A stretch of DNA of 64,000 bases from Vigna angularis. Its lineage: Eukaryota; Streptophyta; Magnoliopsida; Fabales; Fabaceae. Location: assembly GCF_016808095.1 (NCBI RefSeq), contig NC_068979.1, forward strand, positions 14,489,001 to 14,553,000, written 5' to 3'. The notes below the pieces were generated by a model. The model searched no databases. It saw only the letters and a program-made list of their open reading frames with translations, and was not told the origin of the DNA. A program made the translations under genes and the position numbers. Every line of letters starts with the position of its first letter. Position 1 is the first letter of the stretch. Shown here one piece after another: positions 43,271 through 53,840 of this stretch.

Positions 43271-44935
43271 CAACCCCAAACTTAGAACTTTGCTTGTCCT
43301 CAAGCAAATAAGATGTAACTCAATTTTCCACCAATCCATACAATGGTTCACCACATTCAAAAATCCTTCTTTCAAGACAAGTAAATACTCAATTTAGCTC
43401 ATCATCAAGACTTCAATCAAGATGTGCACATGCTTTTAGTGATCACTCAAACACATACTATCCAACAAATTCTATTTTCATGAATGATCAATTAACTAAG
43501 CAAAGAAGTTCTTATGTGTTCATGGAATCTATCCTCAGTAGATAAAGTGTTTCACTCAAACACACAAGTGTATAGGAGGTATTCACTCATTCACTCTACT
43601 ATCACAATGTCACATGAATCAACTTTGCCTTTCATTTAACCACAATAAAAAACACTTACAAGCAAGCATCATCACAAGGACTTTTCTATGGCTTATAATG
43701 TGGCTGAGCTACCAAGAAAATTGGTTTTTCTGGATCACAAAACCCTTGAGTTAAGAGAATCATCTAAACACAATCATTCTTACTTATTCCCAACTTTCCT
43801 TTGCATTGAGCTTTGCTTTTTCTTCTCTTTTCTTTCTCTTTTTCTTTTTCTTTTCACATACTTAGCTCTTAGCTCAATGCTTTTTATTTTCCCTTTTTCT
43901 AAATTTCCCAACAACCCCAAACTTGGACATTTATCAATACCACACAATATTTTCTACTTAACTCAAGGTAAAGCTTTTAACAAAGGGTTCTCAATTTATG
44001 TTCAAGGCTAAGGGTTCAAAAGATAGAACACATAGTGCTCTCTTTTGTGGGCTAAAATCATGAATTTGGCTAATAAAAGGGTTACCAACAAATGGCCTTG
44101 ATCATATGATGCAAACAAGCAATTGATTCAATCATAGAAAACTTGGGCAAAATCATTCATGCTTTCAAAGTAATAGCGTTCAATCACAAAAACTATGGAG
44201 CTCAAAACCTCACATATAAGCTCATTCACATTCCACATATACACATCCTGCTTAGTATCATAATCACAATCATAACATCATGGATTTATTCACCAAGCTT
44301 GTGAATCACCTGTATAAGCATATAATGTGCACATCTCAACATCAATCAATATCAAAGCATCATCAAGCATTACTTATCAAACACCAATCATAAGCAAACC
44401 ATCATAACAGACAAAGTTTCCAATTGAGTACATCAAACCCTATTCTAAAAACAAAAGTGAATGATAAAACAAATCCTGCTCTAGTGTTTTGAAAAACTCA
44501 GCCCCATCAATGATGCTCTCTCCCAACCCCAAACTTAGATGGAAAACTAGTGAGAAAGTGAGTGGAAATGAGATTTTCTAAAGAGGAATGAAGGGAAAAA
44601 TGTAGAGAACCTTTGGAAAAGTGTTTAGGAGTGTGTGTGCAGAGAAGAATCTGAAAATAGAGGCCAAAGCGTGACTTAGGGTATAAAAATACCCTAATGG
44701 GCTCGGGTTCCGCTAAGGGGCAATCCTAAGCCCAACATGCGATACCACCGCTCAGCGGCAGTTTGCCACTCAGCGGCACTTTCGTGATGTGCTTTTCTTC
44801 TTCCTAGCTTGACCTAGGTGCCTTCTACTCATACCCCTCACTTACTCCCTGCAATTAAGGTCTCAGATCACTCAAACATTCAATCCCTATCATGCAACTA
44901 AAGTAGAATCAAAACAAACAATACAGATAAAATCA
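43271..44935 (-). other. A10 3' untranslated region, PPT and TATA inverted repeat
   Basis: The PPT complement CAACCCCAAACTTAG is at 43271-43285. Further copies of the same run are near 43912 and 44524. The 9-bp inverted repeat TTAGGGTAT-AAAA-ATACCCTAA is at 44676-44697, next to CCGCTCAGCGG palindromes (about 44750-44780). No ORF supported. The short frame at 43688-44011 has no counterpart in other copies. Confidence 0.75.
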
Positions 44936-44940
44936 ATCAA

Positions 44941-45245
44941 CTGGGTTGCCTCCCAGATAGCGCTTGTTTAACGTCACGAGCCTGACCCAAAATCCTCCAA
45001 CACCCTTCAGTAGATGCAAATCTTTCTTACCAACACCCATCAGTAGGTGTATACAAACATAGTATCCTTCAGTAGATACTCTTCCGCCTAACATCCATCA
45101 GTAGATGTAAACCCTGTAACAAACTTATAACAAAAACAAAAATACCCAAAAGTTCAAAATTACATCACCAAACCAAAAATTAAAAGTTTTTAAATCACTG
45201 GGTTGCCTCCCAGCAAGCGCTCTTTTAACGTCACTAGCTTGACCC
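44941..45245 (-). other. A10 hairpin array with flanking GGGAGGCAACCCA motifs
   Basis: Hairpins at 45000-45017 (ACACC/GATGC, wobble-containing), 45033-45050 (ACACC/GGTGT), 45061-45080 (AGTATC/GATACT, perfect here but mismatched in A8) and 45091-45108 (ACATC/GATGT), each with a CATCAGTA or CTTCAGTA loop on the plus strand. Motif 2 (44941-44985) and motif 1 (45198-45245) flank it. Motif 1 overlaps the gag end. Confidence 0.75.
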
Positions 45246-46891
45246 AATAAAGCTCATGTTTCATCTTCTTTTTCTTCTTTCTACTAAACTTCTTCAGAAA
45301 TTTGATCAACCCAGGAACCTGTTGCAATGTCTCAATCATAGGAACTTTAATCTCCAATTTCTTGAAGATTTCCATAAAGCGCTCAAATTCCTTCTTCCTA
45401 TGATACTTCTTTGGATGAGGAAGAGGTTTTTCATATGATTCTTTCTTTTTTTCTCTCGTCCTCTTTTTCTTTTCTCTCACTTTCTTTACACACTTCCCTG
45501 GGGTTAACCGCAATATTAGCCCCAAAATTCTTGTCAGGCCTTTCTTCCAACAGCTTATTAATTTGACCCATTTGAATCTCCAAGTTCATAATAGCAGCTT
45601 CAGTTCTCTTTTGAGTGGATTTAGTTGCCTGTATGAATTGTTGAAGAGTTTCTTCCATCCTTATTGATCTTTCATTAAGTGTAGACATTTGTTGCCATAA
45701 GTTTGGTTGTTGTTGTTGCTTGTTAAATTGCCCTGATTGTACAGCTTGCCCACTTTGTCCTTGACCAATACTTGGGTGTGGTTTCCACCCTTGATTGAAG
45801 TTTCCCTGACAGTATGGAAATTGATTGGCCATGAAGTTAACATCCTCTAAAGCTTCCACTGGAAAGGCGCATTGACCATTGATATGGTCACCCCCACATA
45901 ATTCACACATATGTGGTTGAACCTGTGCAACAGTCTTTAACTCTTTTGGCAGTTGTGCAAGTATCTTTGTGAGATTCTCCAATTGTTGAGTTAGTATCTT
46001 GTTCTGAGTTAGCAAGGCATCATTGGATTGCAACTGTAGAACTCCTTTTTGTTGAATAGAAGCTCCTCTTTCACTGTTCAGCTCATTATCATTAGTAGCC
46101 ATGTTTTCAATTATTTTCGTGGCTTCCTCTAGAGTCTTCCATTTGATATTGCCTCCAGCTGAGGCGTCAAGGAACATCTTGGTTTGTGAACTAAGACTTC
46201 CAAGGAAGATTAGGACTACTTCTACTTCGTCAAATCCATGCGTGGGAGTCTTTCTTAATAGGCTTTTGTACCTGTCCCATGCATGACCTAGTGATTCCTC
46301 CATGCCTTGCCTGAAAGATGAGATCTCTTGCTTTCCTTTGTTTACCTTGGATTGTGGGAAGTATTTGTTCAAGAACTTTGTCACCACATCTTCCCACTTT
46401 GTAAAGCTCCCTTCTGGAAAAGAGTTCAACCAAAACTTAGCGTTGCCTCCTAATGAGAATGGAAACAGGCTAAGTTTGATTGCTTCGTCAGGCACCCTAT
46501 TTATCTTCACTGTATTGCAAATTCCATTAAATGTTGTGAGGTGCTCATATGGGCTTTCATGCGACAACCCATTAAATTGGTTACTCTTCACTAGTTGGAT
46601 TAATGTTGGTTTCACCTCCATATTAGATGCATTGACCCTCGGTCTTACTATGCTATTGAAATGCTGAGGTCCAACCACATTAGTATAATCAGCAAGAGTC
46701 CATCTGACATTATTATTCTCCATCTCCTCAGTGCTATGGTAAGAACCTTGTGGTGAAGGTTGTAAAAGGATGTCCGAAGGAGGAAAAAGTTCTCTGGATG
46801 TACGGATTCTTCTCCTCCGTCTACTTTCGTCTAAACCTTCAAGAAGAGGTTCTGAAGTTTTCTTGCTTCTAGTTCAAATTGCCTCCTGCAT
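45190..46891 (-). pseudogene. Gag of copy A10, most complete copy, frameshifted near its end
   Basis: A 430-residue frame from the ATG at 46723: residues 35-130 hold the Retrotrans_gag core (PTLIQLVKSNQFNGLSHESP, LGGNAKFWLNSFPEGSF, FLNKYFPQSK); 150-190 DRYKSLLRKTPTHGF; 273-285 the CELCGGDHINGQC zinc knuckle (CX2CX3HX4C); 340-400 MEETLQQFI and MNLEIQMGQI helices. A frameshift near 45490 puts the E/K-rich tail and the conserved EFERFMEIFKKLEIKVP end in another frame (to 45190). The original start is probably the ATG at 46891-46889, by comparison with A7, but an early TGA now follows it. Gag would form particles that package the element RNA; enzymes must come from another element. Confidence 0.85.
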
Positions 46892-47205
46892 ACACAAGAA
46901 AACAAAACCCTAGAAAAATTTGTTAGCACAAAAAGATATAGAAGAAATAATGAGAGATAAGAAGATAAAAACAGAAAACAGAAAAATAAAAACAGAAAAC
47001 AGAAAATAAAATAAAATAAAATAAAATAATAACCAAAAAAATAAAAAGAGAAAATAAAATAAAATAAAATAATAACCGAAAAAATAAAAACAAAAAACAA
47101 AAATTCAAAATTTAAATTCAAAATTCAAAAACAAGTCAAAGATAATCAATAATCACACAAATAAACTAGTTAAACCACGAGTCCCCAACAGCGGCGCCAA
47201 AAACT
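46892..47205 (-). other. A10 leader and degraded PBS
   Basis: T-rich in sense, with TTATTTTATTTTATTTT repeats. The PBS complement is at 47182-47199 (TCCCCAACAGCGGCGCCA, three changes from the tRNA-Asp match). Hydrophobic frames here come from T-richness. Confidence 0.8.
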
Positions 47206-48637
47206 TGATGACAAATTTATGAACACCGAAAAACAGCGCCATAAACTTGTTTAACCCTCGACAAGTGTGACCGAATTGTATCAAGTAATAAACTTTGTAA
47301 GACCAAGTATCGTTCTCCCAAAGGACTCACGGCCTAGTTAGTTATCTGATTTGTTGATTATTCAAGACTTGTGAACGATTGATTGTAGGTTTTTATGCAA
47401 AAGACAATAATTAAACATGTATGCATGAATTTGATCAATGGCAAAAAGGAACACAAACACGGAATGAATTATATGGATGAGTATGTTGTTGGGGAAATCA
47501 ATTTCATCTTATCCACTCTCATATATTTTAGGAATTCATCAATCTTTTCATCAATGTTAATGCCACTCTCTAAATCACCTTGCAAGAAGGCCTATCCTTA
47601 ATTACGAGTTCATACAATTCCTAGCATCCCTAATAATTAATTCTGAAGTGCAGAAGCTTAACGGCAACCAACCCTCATATTCCTATGCCTAGGCAATATG
47701 CTATTGGGAGAAATTCCCCGGATATATATTTCCCCGTACGTTCCCATATCGACAAAATCAATAATCATGACATCAAATGAGTTAAACAATGCATGCTTTG
47801 AGCAAAGAGGAAAAACCCTAACTAATGATGAAAGAAAACATGTATATCAAATAAGATGTTTAAACACTAATTCCATATATGAGAGTTTCACAAGATTACA
47901 TTGATTCCCCAACAACAATACAAGGTTTAGTTCACCATATTCATGGTGAAACTAGATGAACAATAATGAAAGCATGGAAGAGATAGAAAAACCCTAGAAA
48001 GAGAAGAGGAGAGTTGTCACCATCTCCAATTCTACCCCCAAGGAGTGAAAAGTGTGTTTTGTGTCTTCTCCAGCCAAAGATACAAACCCTAGGACGTCCT
48101 AAAGCTTATATACTATTCTAAAAATACAAAAAATTAGGCCCAAGCCCATAAAACTAACACAAAATCGGTCCAAGCCCATTTAGAATGGCGCTCAGCGGTA
48201 TTTTACCGCTGAGCGGTACGCATGATCCATTTTTCCCCTCAGTTGTTGTTTTGCCCCTCAGCGGTGATTTCGGCACCTAAAAACTGCCGCTCATCGCCAA
48301 ATTACCGCTCAGCGCCACTCGGTCGCACTTTTTCTACATTCTGGTTGACTTTTCAGCATTCTGGTTGACTGGTTGACTTTCTTGTTGACTGGTTGACTTT
48401 TCTTATTTCTGGTTGACTTTTCAACACTCCAATCATTCAATACTTCAATTCTTCTTTCAAATCATTCAATTAGCCTACAAAATCAAGGGAATCTTGCACA
48501 AAACCATTAAATTCACCTTTAACTCTCTTAGTCACAAAACTAAAGAAAAAATGTGAGTTCAAGCAAGTTTCTAAGTCTTAAAGGTTGCTTTTGGTATCAA
48601 TTTTAAGCATAAAATAACAGTTTTTCAACTGTTATCA
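47206..48637 (-). mobile_element. 5' LTR of A10
   Basis: 1432 bp of the subfamily shared with solo LTR A1. It has the TATA complement (CTTATATACTATTC, near 48105), palindromes at 48187-48320 and six TTGACT W-box cores at 48345-48418. It ends CTGTTATCA, followed by the ACTAT duplication. Confidence 0.92.
48345..48418 (-). promoter_or_regulatory. Six W-box cores in A10 U3
   Basis: TTGACT on the plus strand at 48345, 48365, 48373, 48385, 48393 and 48413, about 240-310 bp upstream of the TATA box in minus-strand sense. Same arrangement as A1 (2316-2371), absent from the A8-type LTRs. Confidence 0.55.
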
Positions 48638-49441
48638 ACTATGCATTTCATTGTCATTAGTAGCCATGTTCTCTATTAATTTTGTTGCTTCCTCTAGAGT
48701 TTTACATTTAATATTACCTCCTGCTGAGGCATCTAGCATCAACTTGGTTTGTGAACCAAGACCTCCAAGGAAAAGTAGAACTATTGCTGCTTCATCAAAA
48801 CCGTGCATGGGGTCTTTCTCAATAAGCTTTTGTACCTGTCCCATGCTTGACCTAATGTCTCCTCCATGCCTTGTCTGAAAGTAGAGATCTCTTGCTTCCC
48901 TTTATTGACTTTGAATTATGGGAAGTATTTATTTAGAAACTTTGCAACCACAGCTTCCCATTCTGTAAAACTCCCTTTTGGAAAAGAATTTAACCATAAC
49001 TTAGCATTGCCTCCCAATGAGAAAGGAAACAAGAGAAGCTTGATTTCTTCATCTGACACTCCATTTCTCTTCAAAGTGTTACAGATTTCATTGAAGGTGG
49101 TGAGATGTTCATACGGGCTTTCATGTGATAGCCCATTAAATTGATTGCTTTTCACCAACTGTATTAATGCTGGTTTCACCTCCATGTTTGTGGCATTGAC
49201 CCTCGGCCTTGCTATACTGTTAAAATGTTGAGGGCCAACAAAAGTGGTGTAATCTTCAAGAGTACGTCTGCCATTATTCTCCTCTGTCATGTTTTCAATG
49301 TTATGGTCAGACCTTTGTGGTGAAGGCTGTAATAGTGTCTCAGGAGAAGGGAATAGTTCTCCTCCTCCTTCTATTTTCATCCACGCCTTCAAGAAGAGGT
49401 TCAGAAATCTGTTTGCTTCTAGTCCGAATATTACCCTCCAT
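48638..49441 (-). pseudogene. Gag N-terminal half of copy A7
   Basis: The ATG at 49441-49439 starts NIRTRSKQISEPLLEG, typical of the short basic gag N-terminus in Athila-like elements. A frameshift near 49390 leads to the frame with PRVNATNMEVKPALIQL, LGGNAKLWLNSFPKGSF and FLNKYFP, then an in-frame stop. The central part continues to MATNDNEMHS at 48638, where A10 interrupts. The remainder is at 41468-42272. Confidence 0.82.
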
Positions 49442-49670
49442 ACACAAGGAAATAAAACCCTAAAAATTTTTTGTTAGCAAACAAGATAGAAAAGAGAAGA
49501 TATAATTGAAGAGATAAGAAGATAGGAAATAAAAACTAAAAATAAATAAAAACAAAAAAATAAAAACAAAAAACCGAAAATTAAAAAATAAAAACAGAAA
49601 AATAAAAAACAGAAAATTAGAATTCACACCAAGTCAAAAATAAAAAAAAAAATCACACAAATATACTAGC
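49442..49670 (-). other. A7 leader remnant
   Basis: AT-rich leader matching that of A10 up to CACACAAATATACTAG. The expected PBS and 5' LTR are missing; unrelated sequence starts at 49671. Confidence 0.7.
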
Positions 49671-50353
49671 TGTCATCACCCAATTTCATCCGGATTAATT
49701 AAATAGTAGGTCTTGTTTCTATTTTTGTCTTATTTTATTTTATTTGATGTCTTTTTTTTTTCATTTTAATTCCAATTTTTTTACTATTATTTTACTTTGT
49801 TTTTATTATTTTATTTAATTTCACTTTCTATATTAGTCTTTTTGAAAAAAAAAAGGAAAACGAAAGAAAAAGAAGTTTGTTCATAGAGCAGGACACCTTT
49901 TGGAAGGGGAGCAGTGCGAGAAAAACTGTTAGAGGGAATTGGTTTTGGGGAGCACCATCATGATTCAGGTACACGGACATACACTCCTTTTTGGCTCTCC
50001 AGCCGCCTCACTCCCTCCGTCGTTGTGAACGCACCACCATCACTCACTCACTCACTCGTAACCACCCTAACAAACATCACACACATCCACTGATTTTTCT
50101 TTGTCCCTTAAGCCAAAAGAGATCACTCGTCCATTCTCTCACCAACACCTACTAACAACCGCAACTCGGCCATCCCAACCAATCCATTTCTCTCCTCCTC
50201 TCACGTCTCACTCTCTCCGATTACACCACCACGCAACATCGCTGTTTAGGTTTTCTTCTCTCAACCGAGCTCCTCTCTGGATTTTACTCACTCCGATGAC
50301 AACCACCACTTTCCGACCAACCACCACCCCAACCCACTCTCACCCTCGGAGAC
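49671..50353. other. Unassigned host segment, left part
   Basis: Starts TGTCATCACCCAATTTCATC, which looks like an LTR start but has no identified partner. Then a T-rich tract (49700-49850) and a CT/CAC-rich stretch with CACTCACTCACTCACTC near 50040. The plus-strand frame from 50296 (MTTTTFRPTTTPTHSHP) runs into solo LTR A11. It probably belongs with 52533-53840, given the GAGAC duplication around A11. Class unknown. Confidence 0.45.
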
Positions 50354-52532
50354 TGATGACAAATTTATGAACACCGAAAACGGCACTACAAACTTGTTTA
50401 ACATTCGACAAGTGTGACCGAATCGTATCAAGTAATAAAACTAGGTAAGACCAAGTATCGTTTTCCCAAAGGACTCATGGCCTAGTTAGTTATCTAATTT
50501 GTTGATTATTTAAGTCTTGTGAACGATTGATTGTAAGTTTTTAATGCAAAAGACAATAATTAAACATGTATGCATGAGTTTGATCAATGGCAAAAAGAGT
50601 AAAACAAACACGTAATGAATTATATGGATGAGTATGTTGTTGGGGTTATCAATTTCATCTTGTCCACTCTCATATATTTTAGGAATTCTTCAATCCTTTC
50701 ATCAATGTTAATGCCACTCTCCAAATTACCTTGTCAAGAAGGCCTATCCTTAATTACGAGTTCATACAATTCCTAGCATCCCTAATGATGACTGATGGCT
50801 TGAGCTGAATCGGGAGACGTCGTGAAATCTGGACTTGATCGAGCTGAAGAACCAGGAAGCAGCGGAAGAAGCAGATTTACTCGAGAACCCTAGGTTTTGG
50901 AGGATTAATCGGTGAAAACTCTAGGGTTGAAGGTAAGGAAGGATTTAATCGGTGGAGAAGAAGTATGCAACGATTAAATCGATGAAATGGAAAGAAATCA
51001 TGATTTGAATCGGTGAATGAGCGAAGAACGATGGTGGAAGAAATGATAGGGCACCAAACAAAGGTTAAATCGGTGCGAAGGTATCAAAAGGCAAGGATAA
51101 GGCAAATCTGAGATATGGATCGATGGAGATGACTTACGTGATGATCTGTGAGGGTGGATCTGTGAGGAAAATGGTTGCTGGATGAAGAGCTCTCGAGAGA
51201 GAAAACGTAGGGAGGACGCGAAATGATGATATGGAAGCTGTGCTGACGGAATCTCGCGAGAGAATAGGCACGCGTGGCAGTAGACCTGATGCAAGCCACG
51301 ATGAAGCTAGTAATTGGAGAGAGTGGCGTGAGATGGATGCTACGGAGGAGTGAGAATCTGATAATGGAAAATGAGAGAATGATAGTGTGAGATGGAAGGT
51401 GGCTAGAGGAGATCCTTTGAGATTCTCTAGCCTTGACTTTCAAGATAGAATTGCTCTGGAGTGTTCTCAACAGAATAACAATTCATTATGTTCAAAAGTA
51501 TCTTACAAGAGGTGGTGACATGGCTATATATAGGACTAAAAGTCCCTCCTATCTAGCACATGCCTAACACCTTTTACACATGTTTTAATAAAAGTAAAAG
51601 AAATACTACACTAAACTAATTGGGCTTGGGCCCCGTCTATCACCTAATAATTAATTATGAAGTGCAGAAGCTTAACAACAACCAACCCTCATATCCCTAT
51701 GCCTAGGCAATATGCTATTGGGAGAAATTCCCTGGATCTAGATCTCCCCGTACGTTCCCATATCAACAAAATCAATAATCATCGCAATGAATGAGTTAAA
51801 CAATGCAAGCATTAAGCAAAGAGGAAAAACCCTAACTAATGATGAAAGAAAGCATGTATCTTAAAATAAGATGTTAAAACACAAATTCCATATATGAGAG
51901 TTTCACAAGACTACATTGATTCCCCAACAACAATACAAGGTTTAGTTCACCATATTCATGGTGAAACTAGATGAACAATAATGAAAGAATGGAAGAGATA
52001 GAAAAACCCTAGAAACAGAAGATGAGAGCCGTCACCATCTCCCAATCTACCCCCAAGGGGTGAAAAGTGTGTTTCTGCTTCCTCCCAACCAAAGATACAA
52101 ACCCTAGGACGTCCTAAAGCTTATATACTATTCTAAAATATACAGAAAATTAGGCCCAAGCCCAAAATAGTGCCGCTCAGTGGTAAGTGCGTGAGTTGGT
52201 TCTTCGCTCTCAACGGCCTTTTCACCCCTCAGCGAATCCAACGTGAGTTCCTGAGTGCCGCTCAGCGGTAAACTGCCGCTGAGCGATAGTTGCGACTTCT
52301 CCTTTTGCACTTTTTGATGTCTTTTCTGATTGCATCTCTATCCTTCTTCACTTCTTTCACCAAGTTCACCTTAAAAGCTGCATAAAACACTGAAATCAAG
52401 CATAAACCTCTCCAGCACTCTTATTTCTAAAAATATGACCAAAAGCATGATTTCAAGCTAGTTTCTAAGTGTTAAAGGTTGCTTTTAGTATCAAATTTAA
52501 GCATGAAAATAACAGTTTTTCAACTGTTATCA
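50354..52532 (-). mobile_element. Solo LTR A11 (family A), carrying a nested solo LTR
   Basis: TGATGACAAATTTATG to CAACTGTTATCA, flanked by a perfect GAGAC duplication (50349-50353 and 52533-52537). Without the 857-bp insert at 50786-51642 it is about 1.32 kb, the normal family A length. TATA complement CTTATATACTATTC near 52117; palindromes at 52168-52290. Confidence 0.92.
50786..51642 (-). mobile_element. 857-bp solo LTR nested in A11
   Basis: Flanked by CCTAA (50781-50785 and 51643-51647); the uninterrupted site CATCCCTAATAATTAATT is seen in other family A LTRs. On the minus strand it begins TGATAGACGGGGCCCAAGCC and ends ...CAGTCATCA, with CCTATATATAGCC (TATA box near 51524) about 120 nt in. 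The family is distinct from A and B. Open frames (e.g. 51084-51470) are serine/histidine-rich and unconvincing. Confidence 0.88.
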
Positions 52533-53345
52533 GAGACCTCCTCAAAAACTCACACAAGTTCTCCTCATTCTCTTTCCTTGGTTCTCGCCGTCAATCCAAT
52601 GATGTCGTTCTCACCAGAAGAAGCCGCAACGCCAGGGTCTCCGCCATGGTTTTCCTTGTGGAGCTCTCAGACTGTGACTCGCTTGTGAAGTCCGTCAGCA
52701 CCTCTCTCAACGACAAGGTCGTGAGCCAGTACGCCACGCTTCTCGTGCCCCTCTCTGTCGACGCTGTCAACAACAACGACTACACCACCAAGTGGAAGCG
52801 CGACGAGGAAAAACACGACGATAGGCAGATCCTAGTTTTTATTGAAGGAGGCGCGATTCCTGCTTTGGTGAAGCATCTTCAGGCGCCACCTCTGATTGAC
52901 CGTGTCCAAAAGCCATTGTCATTCAAGCACGAGAGAAGAAGAAGATTCGAAGCAGATCGAGTCAGTAGTCAGGTTCCAATAAAACTCATGCATTTGGAAG
53001 AGCTCTACCAAAGTTAGAAAATCTGAAGAAAATGTTACTAGTGGAATGCCCGATAGGATGCAGTGGGATGATGATTGTTCATGGAATGAGTGGTATTTTG
53101 CAGAAGATCCTATTAAAGGTTTTGAACTGATTGTAATATGGTCAGAGGAAATGGTGGAAGCGCCGACCAGTTGCAGCTTGCCGGTGTGGAGGAAAGGAAG
53201 GTTGCCTCCTTTCTCTTACCTACGCTTAGAAAAAAAAAAATCTAAAAGGGTTTGGGGCTTGGCCAGCGGCTGCCAGGGGAAGGATTTTACATCTACACCC
53301 CTATCCTTATTTAATTGTTTTTTTATGCTCTTAGTATTTGTTTGA
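52533..53345 (+). pseudogene. Captured gene fragments, one armadillo-repeat-like
   Basis: The plus-strand frame to 53017 includes SRRQSNDVVLTRRSRNARVS and, near 52846-52950, FIEGGAIPALVKHLQAPP followed by DRVQKPLSFKHE. The latter matches an armadillo-repeat segment as found in ARIA/ABAP1-type BTB-armadillo proteins. The rest of such a protein is absent. The next frame (MPDRMQWDDDCSWNEWYFAE, 53046) is a different, unidentified fragment, broken by stops. Codon use and GC content are gene-like. This looks like a mosaic of transduplicated exons carried by a mobile element (Pack-type or LTR), not a host gene in place. Confidence 0.55.
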
Positions 53346-53840
53346 TTGCGTATTGGTTGTTTCGGTTTTGTTTCTTTATTCTTTTAGTATTTGTCTCACT
53401 ATTATAATATCTGTCTTGTGTTTTGTATTTTATTTTTATTAATTGGATTTGTTTATTTTAAACTTCAATTTTATTTGTTAATAAGAAACGATGCAACCAT
53501 AAAAAAAAACTAAAAGACAAAAAATGAAAAAGGTATAAAAGAAATAAATATATAAAATTGCAAAATTATAAAATGGTTTTAGAGCTTTTTAATAGTAACG
53601 TTATTTCTTTAAGCAATTGTTTTTTAAAAAAGAAAAGATTAAAATTAAGAAATAGTTTTATTGTGTTTTTAACATTTAGTAAATATGGTTTATTTTTTAT
53701 TTTTTTATTTTTTTGACATTCTTAAAAACACTTGTGTAAATAATTTTACTGTTTTTTTATTTTAAATAGCTAAGTAAATATCATTTTGTGTTACGTATAT
53801 AGCTAAGTAATTATTATTTTTAGAGTTTATTTTAAATATG
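53346..53840. other. AT-rich segment without a gene
   Basis: About 500 bp of T/A-rich low-complexity sequence before the chromovirus. No ORF, hairpin or repeat family recognised. Ends with the ATATG copied by the following insertion. Confidence 0.6.

Larger units (their letters stand above)
42273..48637 (-). mobile_element. Copy A10: full-length gag-only LTR element (TR-GAG-like)
   Basis: 6365 bp with ACTAT before (42268-42272) and after (48638-48642), so a clean single insertion into A7 gag. Order on the minus strand: 5' LTR (47206-48637), degraded tRNA-Asp PBS, leader, gag, motif 1, hairpins, motif 2, palindromes and TATA inverted repeat, 3' UTR, PPT, 3' LTR (42273-43270). No protease, RT or integrase. 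This is the best-defined family A element in the window. Confidence 0.93.

Noticed and set aside
43688..44011. 107-codon frame in the A10 3' region as an env-like gene
   Set aside because: No counterpart in A8, A7 or A2; the region is untranslated and simple-sequence rich in the other copies.
51084..51470. 128-codon minus-strand frame in the nested 857-bp solo LTR
   Set aside because: Low-complexity S/H/I-rich, inside the LTR leader, no recognisable domain.
49671..53840. Helitron with captured exons
   Set aside because: I could not find a 3' hairpin-CTRR end or a TC start; the left end looks more like TG of an LTR. Class left open.
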